From: Kofleriaceae bacterium | Lineage (GTDB): Bacteria; Myxococcota_A; Polyangia; Haliangiales; Haliangiaceae | Length of the DNA: 64,000 nt | Assembly (NCBI GenBank): GCA_020633495.1 | Contig: JACKDR010000016.1 | Location: forward strand, 62,001-126,000 | Direction: 5' to 3' | In this document: positions 22,557-30,978 of the stretch, in pieces | How positions within the stretch are numbered: the first letter of the stretch is position 1 | Layout: each line of letters begins with the position of its first letter | Translations under genes and position numbers: made by a program | The notes under the pieces: generated by a model | Seen by the model: only the letters and a program-made list of their open reading frames with translations | Databases searched by the model: none | Told to the model about the DNA's origin: nothing

Positions 22557-23336
22557 ATGGACCGGATCGCCCAGCGCCGCATCCAGCGCGTCGACACCCG
22601 CACCGGCGCCCGGACCGCCGATCGCGACCCGGTGATCGCCGAGGCGGCGCTGACCATCTGCGCGCGCGGCCGCGAGGCCATGGTCGTCATGCGCACGCCG
22701 GGGCCGTCGGGCGAGGACGCCGAGCTGGTGCGCGGCCTGCTGCACGCCGAGGGCGTCGCCGACGCCGTCGCGCTGGCGATCCGCCAGGTCGAGGCCGACG
22801 TCGTCGAGGTCGACCTCGACCCCGCGACCCTGGCGCCGCGCGCGCTGACCTCGACCGCGGCGTGCGGCGTGTGCGGCCGCGCCGCGATCGCCGACCTCGA
22901 GCTGCGCGCCCGCGAGGTCGCCGCCGAGTGGACCGTCGGCGCCGCGGTGATCGCCGGGCTGCCCGCGGCGCTGCGGGCCCGGCAGGCCGCGTTCGACGCC
23001 ACCGGTGGGCTGCACGCCGCCGGCCTGTTCGATCGCGCCGGCGCGCTGCGCGCCCTGCGCGAGGACGTCGGCCGCCACAACGCGGTCGACAAGCTGGTCG
23101 GCTGGGGCCTGGCCACCGGCGTCGACTTCGCGGCGTCGATCCTGGTGCTGTCGGGGCGGCTCGGCTACGAGCTGGCGCAGAAGGCGGTGGTCGCCGGCGT
23201 CCCGGTGCTGGCCGCGGTGTCGGCGCCGACCACGCTGGCGATCGACGTGTGCGAGCGTTTCGGGGTCACCGCGTGCGGCTTCGTCCGCGACGGTCGCCTC
23301 AACGTCTACAGCCACGGCCACCGGGTCGACCCTTGA
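22557..23336 (+). CDS. fdhD: Formate dehydrogenase accessory sulfurtransferase FdhD
   Basis: Transfers sulfur from cysteine desulfurase to the molybdenum cofactor of formate dehydrogenase, which is needed for its activity. The 259 residues show the sulfur-carrying CxxC (Cys103, Cys106 in TAACGVCGRA) and the conserved blocks GLHAAGLFD, REDVGRHNAVDKLVG and SGRLGYELAQKAVVAGVPVLAAVSAPT. No formate dehydrogenase gene is in this window. Start at ATG 22557; no strong ribosome site is visible. Confidence 0.96.
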   Translation: MDRIAQRRIQRVDTRTGARTADRDPVIAEAALTICARGREAMVVMRTPGPSGEDAELVRGLLHAEGVADAVALAIRQVEADVVEVDLDPATLAPRALTSTAACGVCGRAAIADLELRAREVAAEWTVGAAVIAGLPAALRARQAAFDATGGLHAAGLFDRAGALRALREDVGRHNAVDKLVGWGLATGVDFAASILVLSGRLGYELAQKAVVAGVPVLAAVSAPTTLAIDVCERFGVTACGFVRDGRLNVYSHGHRVDP

Positions 23337-23392
23337 CGGGATCGCCGCCGTGCAATACAGCCGGGGGCCCCGCGCGTTGCGTGACGGATTTC

Positions 23393-23422
23393 TTGCACCC
23401 TCTCGATCCCGTTGCATAGGGT
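23393..23422 (+). promoter_or_regulatory. Promoter of the sulfatase-like lipoprotein gene
   Basis: TTGCAC at 23393-23398 and TAGGGT at 23417-23422 with an 18-bp spacer. The -10 ends 7 nt before the ATG at 23430, implying a leaderless or very short-leader transcript. Confidence 0.5.
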
Positions 23423-23429
23423 TCCAGCG

Positions 23430-25676
23430 ATGCTCCAACTCTCTCGTCGACACGACCTGCTCGCCCTGGTGGCGATCTCCGCCACGCTGCTGGCGTCCGC
23501 TTGCAAGGACGGCGGCAAGAAGGAGGCGAGCCGGGGCAGCGAGGGCGGCGGGGGCGGCGGCGGCACCGCCGCCGGCAAGGGCGGCGGCACCGGCAAGGCG
23601 CCGGCCACCGCGCCGCCGCGCGGCCCCGAGCACGTCGTCTACTCGCTGGTCGACAACCGGCTGTCGGCGCACCTCGAGCGCAACGGCGGCCTGCTGGTCG
23701 CGGGCGGCTCCAACGGCTTCGCCAAGTACGTCCGCTTCGGCAACACCGAGACCATCAAGAAGAAGACCTGGGAGCTGCGCCAGCGCGAGGGCGACGTCTA
23801 CGTCGCCAGGCTGACCGGCACCAGCGGCCGGGTCGACGTCCCGCTGACCGCGGCGATGGTGCAGGGCGACCCCGTGATCCGGCTCCGCGTCCACGCCACC
23901 GACGGCGGCGCGATCAGCGTCCGCGTCAACGACGGCGGCGACATCAACGGCCAGGTCGAGGCCGGCTGGTCGACGGTCGAGATCCCGGTGCCCGCCGGGC
24001 AGCTCCACGAGGGCGAGAACCAGCTCTTGTTCTTCGTCCGCAAGGCCGGGCTGACCGTCGACTGGATCCAGGTCGGCGGCACCGCGCCCGGCGACCACGC
24101 GACCCGCTTCTACGACGGCTCGACCAAGAGCCTGGTGCTGCCCGAGGGTGGCGCGATGGCCTGGTACGCGTTCGTCCCCGACAAGGGCCTGCTCACCGGC
24201 GACGTCCCCGACGCCGCCTGCAAGGTCGCGGTCCACGCCACCGCCGCCGACGGCCGCAGCGTCGACGGCACGCTGACCGGGCTGGGCTCGGCGGTCGATC
24301 TCGCCGAGCTGGCGGGCAAGGCGGTCCGGCTCGAGCTGGCCGCGGCCGGCTGCCCCGAGGCGTCGCTGGCCAAGGCCGCGCTGGTGGTCCCGGGCGAGCG
24401 CCCGGCGCCGCAGCGGGGCGCGCCGCCCAAGTACGTCGTCATGCTGATCATGGACTCGCTGCGCGCCGACCGGGTCCGGCCGTTCCAGCCCGACGCCCGC
24501 CCCGAGGTCCCGACCTGGGACAAGCTGGCCGAGTCGTCGGCGATCTTCCTGCAGAACTACGTGCAGGGCAACGAGTCGCGGGTCTCGCACGCGTCGCTGT
24601 GGAGCTCGCTGTACCCGGTCAAGCACTCGATGATCGGGCCCAAGGACAAGCTCGACCTCAAGTGGACCACGGTCGACGAGGTCGCCAAGAGCGCCGGCCT
24701 GTTCACCGCCGGCGCGTCGGCCAACGGCTACGTCGATCCGGGGCGCTGGGGCTTCGGCCAGAAGTGGGACAAGTTCTCCAACCACATCCACGAGGCGCTC
24801 GGGCTCAAGGCCGAGGACATCCTCGACAAGGGCTGGAAGTTCGTCGGCGACAAGAAGGAGCCCTGGTTCCTGTACATGGGCTTCGTCGACACCCACGTGT
24901 CGTGGCGCGCCAAGTCGCCGTGGATCGAGAAGTACGACCCCGGCTACACCGGCCGGTTCGCGCAGACCTTCTCGGGCCAGGACGCCGCCGACGCCGCGAC
25001 CGGCAAGAGCAAGCTGACCGAGCGCGAGAAGCAGCACGTCCGCGCCCTCTACGACTCCAACGTCAGCTACCAGGACGACATCCTGCGCCAGCTGATCGAG
25101 AAGCTCGAGGCCGCCGGCATCTGGGACCAGACGATGCTGATCGTCACCGCCGATCACGGCGACGAGCAGTGGGAGGACGGCCGGGTCGGCCACGGCGGCT
25201 CCAACCGCGACATGCTGGTCCACGTGCCGCTGCTCATCCACTACCCGCCGATGGTGCCGGCCGGCAAGTTCACCGAGGGCACCGAGATCATCGACGTCGT
25301 CCCGACCATCGCCGACGCGCTGGGCGTGCCGACCGATCCCGAGTGGCAGGGGCAGTCGCTGATCCCGCTGGCCGAGGGCGTCGACGGCGGCTACCCGCGC
25401 CTGAGCTTCAACTCGATGTACGAGACCAGCCACGGCGGCCGCATCGAGAACTGGAAGGTCCGGATCAAGGGCGGCGCCAGCACCGCGGCGTACGATCTCG
25501 ACGCCGACCCCGACGAGATGAAGGACATCTGGGGCACCGACGACGCCGCGATCGGCGCCCGCGCCGTGCTCGATCCGCTGTGGCTGCTGCGCGCCTTCAA
25601 CATGGAGTGGAAGAAGGCGGTGTGGGGCAACGCGGCCAACGTCACCGAGCGGTTCGCCGCCGACCTCGGCGAGTGA
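23430..25676 (+). CDS. Sulfatase / alkaline-phosphatase-superfamily lipoprotein
   Basis: A 748-residue lipoprotein: the signal ends in LLASAC with Cys25, followed by a Gly-rich linker to about residue 60. Residues 65-320 form a beta-rich accessory region, and about 330-720 a sulfatase-like hydrolase: VVMLIMDSLRADRV (metal Asp), a nucleophile region ESRVSHASLWSSLYP, DTHVSW, and TADHGDEQWED...GHGG with the distal metal ligands. Canonical sulfatases have CxPxR for formylglycine; this one lacks it and resembles members with Thr or Ser before SHASL, so phosphodiester or phosphoglycerol substrates are possible. Exported and lipid-anchored, hence acting on envelope or extracellular polymers. ATG 23430 is preferred over an upstream TTG. 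Confidence 0.85.
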   Translation: MLQLSRRHDLLALVAISATLLASACKDGGKKEASRGSEGGGGGGGTAAGKGGGTGKAPATAPPRGPEHVVYSLVDNRLSAHLERNGGLLVAGGSNGFAKYVRFGNTETIKKKTWELRQREGDVYVARLTGTSGRVDVPLTAAMVQGDPVIRLRVHATDGGAISVRVNDGGDINGQVEAGWSTVEIPVPAGQLHEGENQLLFFVRKAGLTVDWIQVGGTAPGDHATRFYDGSTKSLVLPEGGAMAWYAFVPDKGLLTGDVPDAACKVAVHATAADGRSVDGTLTGLGSAVDLAELAGKAVRLELAAAGCPEASLAKAALVVPGERPAPQRGAPPKYVVMLIMDSLRADRVRPFQPDARPEVPTWDKLAESSAIFLQNYVQGNESRVSHASLWSSLYPVKHSMIGPKDKLDLKWTTVDEVAKSAGLFTAGASANGYVDPGRWGFGQKWDKFSNHIHEALGLKAEDILDKGWKFVGDKKEPWFLYMGFVDTHVSWRAKSPWIEKYDPGYTGRFAQTFSGQDAADAATGKSKLTEREKQHVRALYDSNVSYQDDILRQLIEKLEAAGIWDQTMLIVTADHGDEQWEDGRVGHGGSNRDMLVHVPLLIHYPPMVPAGKFTEGTEIIDVVPTIADALGVPTDPEWQGQSLIPLAEGVDGGYPRLSFNSMYETSHGGRIENWKVRIKGGASTAAYDLDADPDEMKDIWGTDDAAIGARAVLDPLWLLRAFNMEWKKAVWGNAANVTERFAADLGE

Positions 25677-25686
25677 CGGCGCCGTC

Positions 25687-26010
25687 GTGACCGATCCCGC
25701 CGACGTCCGCCCCAGCGCCGGGGCCCGGCTCCGCCTCGAGCGCGCCTGGGTCAGCGACGACGGCGCGCGCGCCCGCTACCGCGCCGCGGTGCTGACGCCC
25801 GACGCCGAGTTCCCCTACGACCTCGAGCTCGCCGCCGACGCCGAGCCGCAGGTCACCGCGACCGCGACCGCGGCGCCGCCCGAGCTCGAGGCGGCGCTGA
25901 CGATGCTGGCGCGGCTGACCGCCCGCGGCGTCGCCAAGCGCGTCGCCGACGGCCTGGCGCCGTGGCCGCCGAGCCTGCTGCGCTGGCGCGGCCCCGGCCG
26001 CGGCGCCTAG
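25687..26010 (+). CDS. Small hypothetical protein
   Basis: A 107-residue protein starting at GTG 25687, 10 nt after the sulfatase-like gene and therefore likely co-transcribed. It has a beta-rich first half (GARLRLERAWVSDDGARARYRAAVL) and a basic C-terminus (RWRGPGRGA). No signal peptide and no known family. Confidence 0.6.
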   Translation: MTDPADVRPSAGARLRLERAWVSDDGARARYRAAVLTPDAEFPYDLELAADAEPQVTATATAAPPELEAALTMLARLTARGVAKRVADGLAPWPPSLLRWRGPGRGA

Positions 26011-26027
26011 TCCGGACCGAGCGGAGC

Positions 26028-26056
26028 CCGACGGCGCGCGCAGCGCGCGGCGTCGG
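26028..26056 (+). terminator. Long GC hairpin after the 107-residue gene
   Basis: A 13-bp stem (26028-26040 with 26044-26056) with one mismatch and a 3-nt loop, 18 nt after the stop. No T-run; a probable 3' end structure. Confidence 0.5.
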
Positions 26057-26090
26057 ATCAGCGGAACGAGGGACGGACGGGATGCGATCT

Positions 26091-26124
26091 CCAGGGGGTG
26101 TCCCTGAATAGGGACAGCCCCTGG
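26091..26124. other. Second long hairpin in the same gap
   Basis: Arms ccagggggtgtccct and agggacagcccctgg (26091-26105, 26110-26124) pair over 14 of 15 positions around a gaat loop. It lies 84 bp before the next gene and could be an operator, an RNA structure or a repeat-family element. Confidence 0.55.
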
Positions 26125-26195
26125 GGCGCGTCGGTCGCCGCCGGGGCGGCGTCGGTCATCGTCGGTCGCCGCAGATCGTCGGTCGGCCCGACGCG

Positions 26196-26201
26196 TAAGG
26201 T
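26196..26201 (+). promoter_or_regulatory. -10-like hexamer before the 26208 gene
   Basis: TAAGGT six bases before the ATG, with no Shine-Dalgarno site; leaderless pattern. Confidence 0.35.
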
Positions 26202-26207
26202 AGCGGC

Positions 26208-26834
26208 ATGGCTCACCGTCCTCGCACGTTCGCCCTCCCGCTCGCGCTCGCCGTCGCGGCGACCGGCCTCGTCGCCGCCTGCGCCGGGCCCAAGGTGTCC
26301 CGCTCCATCACCACCGCACAGCTCGGCACCCGCTACGCGCGGATCACCGGCTACTTCGCCACCGCCAAGGCCGCGCCCGGCGGCCGCCACGAGGAGGACG
26401 TGCCCGGTGACCTCCAGCACGACCTCATCCTCGACGAGGCGACGCTGATGACGGCGGGCCCCGCCGAGACCTGCATCGACGTGGTCGTGCGCACCGAGAG
26501 CCAGCACGACGAGCCGCTCGAGCAGCTGGCGCCGTCGTGCGCGGTCGGGGGCGCCTCCGCCGCGGTCGTGGTCGACGACGAGACCCTGCGCGTCGTCGAC
26601 TACTCCTACGAGGGCATGGCGCCGGTGATCCAGGTCGAGGGCGTCGCCGCCGCCGAGTACGCCGCCCTGGCGGTGTCGCAGCCGGCCGCGAAGAGCTTCC
26701 GCGTGGTCGAGCGCCGCGCCCGGATCTGCTGCGGCGCCGCAGGCGGCAAGACGGTGACGCTGGCGCTCGACAACGCGCGCCGCGAGGTCGCCGGCTACGA
26801 CTACTCGCTGACCTTCGAGTGGGTCACCCGGTAG
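26208..26834 (+). CDS. Lipoprotein of unknown function
   Basis: A 208-residue lipoprotein: the signal ends in LVAAC with Cys25. The mature domain is beta-rich with several cysteines (ETCIDVV, APSCAVG, RICCGAAGG) that may form disulfides. Ends 25 bp from the convergent nuclease gene. No family recognised. Confidence 0.7.
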   Translation: MAHRPRTFALPLALAVAATGLVAACAGPKVSRSITTAQLGTRYARITGYFATAKAAPGGRHEEDVPGDLQHDLILDEATLMTAGPAETCIDVVVRTESQHDEPLEQLAPSCAVGGASAAVVVDDETLRVVDYSYEGMAPVIQVEGVAAAEYAALAVSQPAAKSFRVVERRARICCGAAGGKTVTLALDNARREVAGYDYSLTFEWVTR

Positions 26835-26859
26835 CGGGCGGTCGTGCCGGCGTCGCCGG

Positions 26860-27684
26860 CTACAGGTCGTCGTCGTCCTCGTCGTAGTAGACCGGCTCGA
26901 ACCGCTGCTCGCGGCTGGCCGGGCACATCGTGCGGTAGGCGCAGCGGTCGCACCAGTAGCCCGGGTTGGTGCGCGGGCCGTCGGACACCGCCAGCGCCGC
27001 GGCCTCGATGTTGTCGAGGAGGTTGGGCACCAGGCGCTCGGTGACCTCGCCGGGCTCGAGCGGGCGGGTCCACTCGACGGCGCGCTCGGCGACCCAGTGC
27101 AGGCCCAGCCACAGGCGCCGGACGTTGCGCCAGGTCGAGATCGCGAGCACCGCGTAGCCCTCCATCTGGTCGCTCATCGCCGAGCCGACCCAGCGGACAC
27201 CGCTCTTGTGATCGACCACCGCGAGGGTGTCGTCGTCGAACAGGTACGCGGCGTCGACGATGCCGCGGAAGTAGGCGTCGCCGGCGTAGAACTGGGTCGC
27301 GGACATGTCGTCGCGGACCGCGAGCTTGTACTCGACGAGCTGGCGGCCGACCCGGCGGCGGCGGCGGAACTGGCCGATGCGCTCGACGAACGGCGCGATG
27401 CCGGTGCTGAGCTGGTCGAACCGGGTCTGCTCGAGCTCGTCGGTCAGCTTGGCCCGCCCCTTGGACGTCGCCTCGGCCAGGGGCGTGCCCAGCAGCGCCG
27501 CCTCGAGCGCGGTGTGCACCGCCTTGCCGATGCGAGCCTCGGGCATCACCTCGGGTTCGGGGATCTTCTCCACGTACCGGAAGTGGAACAGCCGGGGGCA
27601 GCGCAGCGCGGTCGCCACCTTCGAGGCCGACCACGGGGCGTGGATCAAGGCGCGCGTCGACGGCAAGCCCGGCCAGGGTAGCAC
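26860..27684 (-). CDS. PD-(D/E)XK nuclease with Fe-S cluster motif (RecB/Cas4-like)
   Basis: About 274 residues. The nuclease core is visible as GKAVHTALE (about 53-61), VEYK near 118-120, GIVDAAYLF with Asp144, and VVDHKSG with Asp158 and Lys160, followed by QMEGYAVL. Cys29 in RCPRLFHFRY and a C-terminal C-x2-C-x5-C (CDRCAYRTMC) make the four-cysteine iron-sulfur set of AddB/Cas4-type exonucleases. It is a stand-alone single-strand or end-processing nuclease, presumably in repair. No cas genes are nearby. The start is uncertain: GTG 27684 is used because upstream codons are Arg-rich low-complexity; a longer form would begin at 27843. Confidence 0.8.
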   Translation of the reverse strand: MLPWPGLPSTRALIHAPWSASKVATALRCPRLFHFRYVEKIPEPEVMPEARIGKAVHTALEAALLGTPLAEATSKGRAKLTDELEQTRFDQLSTGIAPFVERIGQFRRRRRVGRQLVEYKLAVRDDMSATQFYAGDAYFRGIVDAAYLFDDDTLAVVDHKSGVRWVGSAMSDQMEGYAVLAISTWRNVRRLWLGLHWVAERAVEWTRPLEPGEVTERLVPNLLDNIEAAALAVSDGPRTNPGYWCDRCAYRTMCPASREQRFEPVYYDEDDDDL

Positions 27685-27845
27685 GCTGGCGCGCCGCCGC
27701 GTCGACGACGTGCGGTCCGCCGTCGATCGGTCGTGGCGCGCCGCCGCGCGCCGCGTCGCGTCGCGTCGCGTCGCGTCGCCGCGAAAAAGTTGCCCTCGCG
27801 CCGGGCCGCCAGTACGACCGATGGGTCCCGAGGAGGTTCTCACCC

Positions 27846-28319
27846 GTGCTCGAATGCGATGTCTGCGGAGCGAAGGTCCAGGAGACCCGGCGAGGCCGAT
27901 GCTGGGGCTGCTACGCGCGCTGGGTCGACGCCCGGCCCGTCGGCTACGGCGCCAAGTGCCTGGTCTGTAGCGAGCGCCGCCGGCGCATGCTGCGCTCGAT
28001 CGAGCTGTGGGGCGGGTGGCAGCCGATGTGCTTCACCTGCTCCGGCCAGCTCGGCCACGTCGATCCGGTGCCCCGGACCGTCGCCGAGCTCAAGGAGGCG
28101 ATCAGCCGCGAGCGCCGCAAGGTCGACCGCCGCGTCGGCAAGGCCGACAGCCGGGTCTTCCAGTACGAGCGCCGGGTCGGCCAGCGCCGCGCCGGCCGCG
28201 TCGACAGCGACGACTGCCCGTCGATCGACGACGACATGATCATCGAGGTCATCCGCGACGACGACGGCGCGGACAGCTTCGACGACATGACCTGCATCCG
28301 CGAGCTGCCCTGCCTGTGA
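27846..28319 (+). CDS. Zinc-ribbon protein of unknown function
   Basis: A 157-residue cytoplasmic protein with a row of cysteine pairs in its first half: CDVCG (4-7), CWGCYARW, CLVCSERR and CFTCSG, enough for two zinc sites, then a basic helical segment (ISRERRKVDRRVGKADSRVF) and an acidic tail (SIDDDMIIEVIRDDDG) with late cysteines. Start at GTG 27846 supported by AGGAGG 8-10 nt upstream. Nucleic-acid binding is plausible but not shown. Divergent from the nuclease gene. Confidence 0.7.
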   Translation: MLECDVCGAKVQETRRGRCWGCYARWVDARPVGYGAKCLVCSERRRRMLRSIELWGGWQPMCFTCSGQLGHVDPVPRTVAELKEAISRERRKVDRRVGKADSRVFQYERRVGQRRAGRVDSDDCPSIDDDMIIEVIRDDDGADSFDDMTCIRELPCL

Positions 28320-28324
28320 CCGCG

Positions 28325-28412
28325 CCGCGGCGCCGGTGACGGCGGCGCGCCCGTGATGCCGCGGCGCCGGTGACGGCGGCGCGCCCGTGACGCGGCCGCG
28401 CCGGTGACGGCG
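28325..28412. repeat. 34-bp tandem repeat, about 2.5 copies
   Basis: Two near-identical 34-bp units begin at 28325 and 28359, followed by a partial degraded copy. The array fills the gap between two convergent genes. No T-run; it may provide the 3' ends for both genes. Confidence 0.8.
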
Positions 28413-28427
28413 CCGGCCCGCCGGCGG

Positions 28428-29675
28428 CTACTTCGACTTCTTGGTCGTGCCGCTGGGCTTGCGGGTGCCGAGCCCGCCCTTGGTCGGCGGCGGCGGCGGC
28501 GCCTTGCGCGCCGGCTGCTTGACCGCGGGGCGGCGCGGCGGCGGCATCGGCGCCTCCTCCTCGCCCCGCATCACGAGCGCCGCGACCACGCCCGGCAGCA
28601 GCATCGTCGCCGGCAGGACGTCGGACAGCTTCTTGCCGGTGGCGCGCACCGTGACCGTGCGCGCCTTGGCGTCCTGCTTGATCTTGAGGTCGAACTTGCC
28701 GTCGCCGGAGTACTCGTCGACCAGCTTGATCAGGTCGTCCTTGCGGGCGATCAGCTGGTCGAGGGTCTTGTTCTTGCCGGCGTAGCTGGGCAGCGCCGCG
28801 ACCGCCAGCTTGGCCATCGCGCGGGGCGCCACGTTGGCGGCGCGCAGCAGCTCGAACACGCCCTCCGCGGCCAGCGCGACCCGCTGCATGCCCGCCTTCG
28901 AGCGGTCCTTCCAGTACAGGCCGATGCCGTCGTGGTGGACCGTGAAGATGGCGAGCTCGTGGCCGGCGATCAGGTCGCTGAGGAAGTTGTCGCCGGTGGC
29001 GTCGCGCGCGGCCTTGGCCAGCTCGGGGCGGGCCTTGAGCGCGACCATCACGACCGGCTTGGCGTCGAGCTCGGCGTCGATCGTCGACCACAGCGAGCCG
29101 CGCTTCCACCTGGGCGCCTTCCAGTCGTCGTCGACGCGGGGCTCGACCAGGGCGCGGGGCCCGGCGATCAGCGCGCCGTCCTTGGCGGTGCCGACGACCA
29201 TGCCCTCGAGCTCCATCGTGTCGCGGCCGTCGATCGGCGTGGTGGCGGCGCCGGTCATCTTGGCCACCTTCTTGACCAGGTCAGACGGGAAGCTGCCGCG
29301 CAGCACGATCAGCGGCGGCTGCGGCTCGCCGTGATCGTCGACGCTGACGAACGCGGTCGCCGACGAGATGTCGGTGAACGGGTCGACGCCGGCCATCGCC
29401 TTGGCCATGCCGCGGACGCCCTCGACGTTGGCCTTGATCTCCTTGGCGGTGGCGAGGAGCTCCGGGATCTGCTTGACCGAGGCGTCGTCGGGCAGCCCGG
29501 TGACGACCTTGATGTTGCGGGGCAGGAACGCCTGGGTGTCCAGGTGGACCACCGCGTCCGCGTCCTCGACGGCGAACTTCAGGACGGTGTCGCCGGTGGG
29601 CGCCTTGGGGTCCGCGTCGACCCCGAATCCCGACAGGGCGAGCAGCAGCGTGATGACCTCGACGAAGCCGAACAT
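28428..29675 (-). CDS. Exported or membrane-tethered protein of unknown function
   Basis: A 415-residue protein with a hydrophobic N-terminus (MFGFVEVITLLLALSGFGVDA), a long mixed domain with many Lys/Asp-rich helices and strands, a hydrophobic stretch near 365-380 (ATMLLPGVVAALVM), and a Pro/Lys-rich tail. The family is not recognised. Start at ATG 29675 is fixed by AAGGAGG upstream. The basic tail after the hydrophobic segment would be cytoplasmic if that segment spans the membrane. Confidence 0.65.
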   Translation of the reverse strand: MFGFVEVITLLLALSGFGVDADPKAPTGDTVLKFAVEDADAVVHLDTQAFLPRNIKVVTGLPDDASVKQIPELLATAKEIKANVEGVRGMAKAMAGVDPFTDISSATAFVSVDDHGEPQPPLIVLRGSFPSDLVKKVAKMTGAATTPIDGRDTMELEGMVVGTAKDGALIAGPRALVEPRVDDDWKAPRWKRGSLWSTIDAELDAKPVVMVALKARPELAKAARDATGDNFLSDLIAGHELAIFTVHHDGIGLYWKDRSKAGMQRVALAAEGVFELLRAANVAPRAMAKLAVAALPSYAGKNKTLDQLIARKDDLIKLVDEYSGDGKFDLKIKQDAKARTVTVRATGKKLSDVLPATMLLPGVVAALVMRGEEEAPMPPPRRPAVKQPARKAPPPPPTKGGLGTRKPSGTTKKSK

Positions 29676-30042
29676 GAGTCCTCCTTGGGTGCGGCGAAGC
29701 TAACCCGGATCGAGCGCGGACCGAGGGCCCGCATCGCGTCGCGCGCCCGTCTGAGACGGATCACGAACGAGAAAATATTCAACCCCGAAGGGACCTTGTC
29801 CGCCGACGAAGCGCGACATCGTCCTCGACCAGAAAAAAAATGATGTCAAGACTGGTTCGGGACCGGTACGGCGCTAGGATGGCTCCCCGCGACGGTCACC
29901 ACCGACGCTGTTCGACGCAGACAACCGAACCCGACTGAGAAGTCACGTGGTCCAATCGGGGGAAGGGCCGCTCACAAGACGTCTCACGCGTGTGCGCGAG
30001 GCAAGGGTTGGCACCGTCCTTCCCGGGGGAGGAACGACGAAG
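29676..30042. other. 367-bp intergenic region with unusually AT-rich patches
   Basis: Shared upstream region of two divergent genes. It contains gagaaaatattcaa (29769-29782) and an eight-A run (29833-29840) next to a perfect TTGACA on the minus strand (29849-29854), which may be the -35 for the 29675 gene, although no matching -10 is seen. The composition is clearly unlike the surroundings. No credible gene. Confidence 0.5.
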
Positions 30043-30399
30043 ATGAGTACGCTTGCCGTGGTCGAGGAGATCCTCCGCGAGACCGCCGTCCCGATGTCGG
30101 TGAAGGAGATCGTGGAGCGCGCTGGGAGCCGTTTGCCGAGCAAGTCGAAGACGCCGGATACGGTGGTCGCACGCGACCTCTCCATGGACCTGAAGAAGCG
30201 CGGCGAGGGCTCGCCGTTCATTCGCACGTCACCCGGGCGTTACACCCTGCGTGACATCTGGTCGCGGCAGCAGGGCGGCGACGTGGTGGCGGAATCGACG
30301 CCGGTGCTCGCCTCGGCCATGCGGCAAGAGCGCGCGGCTCCCATCCCGGTCCGCAAGGACGACAAGGTCGCGGTCGAGGCGACGCGCCACAGCGGCTAG
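30043..30399 (+). CDS. HARE-HTH domain protein
   Basis: A 118-residue protein almost filled by one winged-helix domain (about 1-72): VVEEILRETAVPMSVKEIVERAG, then SKTPDTVVARDLSMDLKKRG and RTSPGRYTLRD. This matches the HARE-HTH/HB1 module found in RNA polymerase delta subunits, ASXL proteins and restriction endonucleases, where it links to DNA or chromatin-like partners. Here it stands alone with a basic tail. Start at 30043 supported by GGAGGA upstream; an in-frame start at 29947 lacks a site. Likely a small DNA-binding regulator. Confidence 0.75.
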   Translation: MSTLAVVEEILRETAVPMSVKEIVERAGSRLPSKSKTPDTVVARDLSMDLKKRGEGSPFIRTSPGRYTLRDIWSRQQGGDVVAESTPVLASAMRQERAAPIPVRKDDKVAVEATRHSG

Positions 30400-30450
30400 C
30401 CAGCGGCGCGCCCCCGCGCCCGCGGGATGGCGCGAGCGCGGCACCGTTGC

Positions 30451-30456
30451 TACGAT
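30451..30456 (+). promoter_or_regulatory. -10-like hexamer before the acetyltransferase gene
   Basis: TACGAT seven bases before GTG 30464. The same hexamer precedes the 44512 and 52785 starts. Confidence 0.4.
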
Positions 30457-30463
30457 CGTCGCC

Positions 30464-30964
30464 GTGATCCGGCGCGCCACCCAGGCCGATCATCCCTGGA
30501 TCGCGCAGCTCGCGACCGAGGTCTACCGCGACCTCGGCGACTACGGGCAGGTGATGCCGCAGTGGCTGGTCCAGCCCGGCGTGCTGGCGTGGCTCGACGA
30601 GGACGCCGGCCAGCGCCGCGGCTTCGCCGTGCTCGGCTTCTACGTCGATCGCCAGCTGGCCCGCACCGTCGCCGATCTGCTGGCGATCGGGGTCGGGCCG
30701 CGCCACCAGCGCGGCGGCATCGGCACCCAGCTGCTCGAGCACGTCATCAGCGTGGTCGCGGCGGTGGCGCCGGCGCACGGCATCGTCGACGTCCGGCTGA
30801 CCGTGGCCGACACCAACCTGGTCGGCCAGCGCTGGTACGCCAAGAGCGGCTTCCACGTCGTCGACGGCGACCACGGCCACTACGCCAACGGCCAGCGCGC
30901 GATCCGCATGGCCCGGCCGCTGGCCCCGACGACGGCGTCGGCGCCCGAGCACGCGCCGGCGTAG
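30464..30964 (+). CDS. GNAT-family N-acetyltransferase
   Basis: A 166-residue single-domain acetyltransferase. Motif A, which binds acetyl-CoA, reads LLAIGVGPRHQRGGIGTQLLEHVI (about 79-102) with the RxxGxG/A pattern, and the C-terminal part has NLVGQRWYAKSGFHVV, typical of RimI-like enzymes. Substrate unknown. It starts at GTG because it begins the fold (VIRRATQADHPWIAQL) and the TACGAT box lies 7 nt upstream. Converges on the ABC1 kinase gene, 14 bp apart. Confidence 0.85.
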   Translation: MIRRATQADHPWIAQLATEVYRDLGDYGQVMPQWLVQPGVLAWLDEDAGQRRGFAVLGFYVDRQLARTVADLLAIGVGPRHQRGGIGTQLLEHVISVVAAVAPAHGIVDVRLTVADTNLVGQRWYAKSGFHVVDGDHGHYANGQRAIRMARPLAPTTASAPEHAPA

Positions 30965-30978
30965 CGGCGTCGCGTCGG

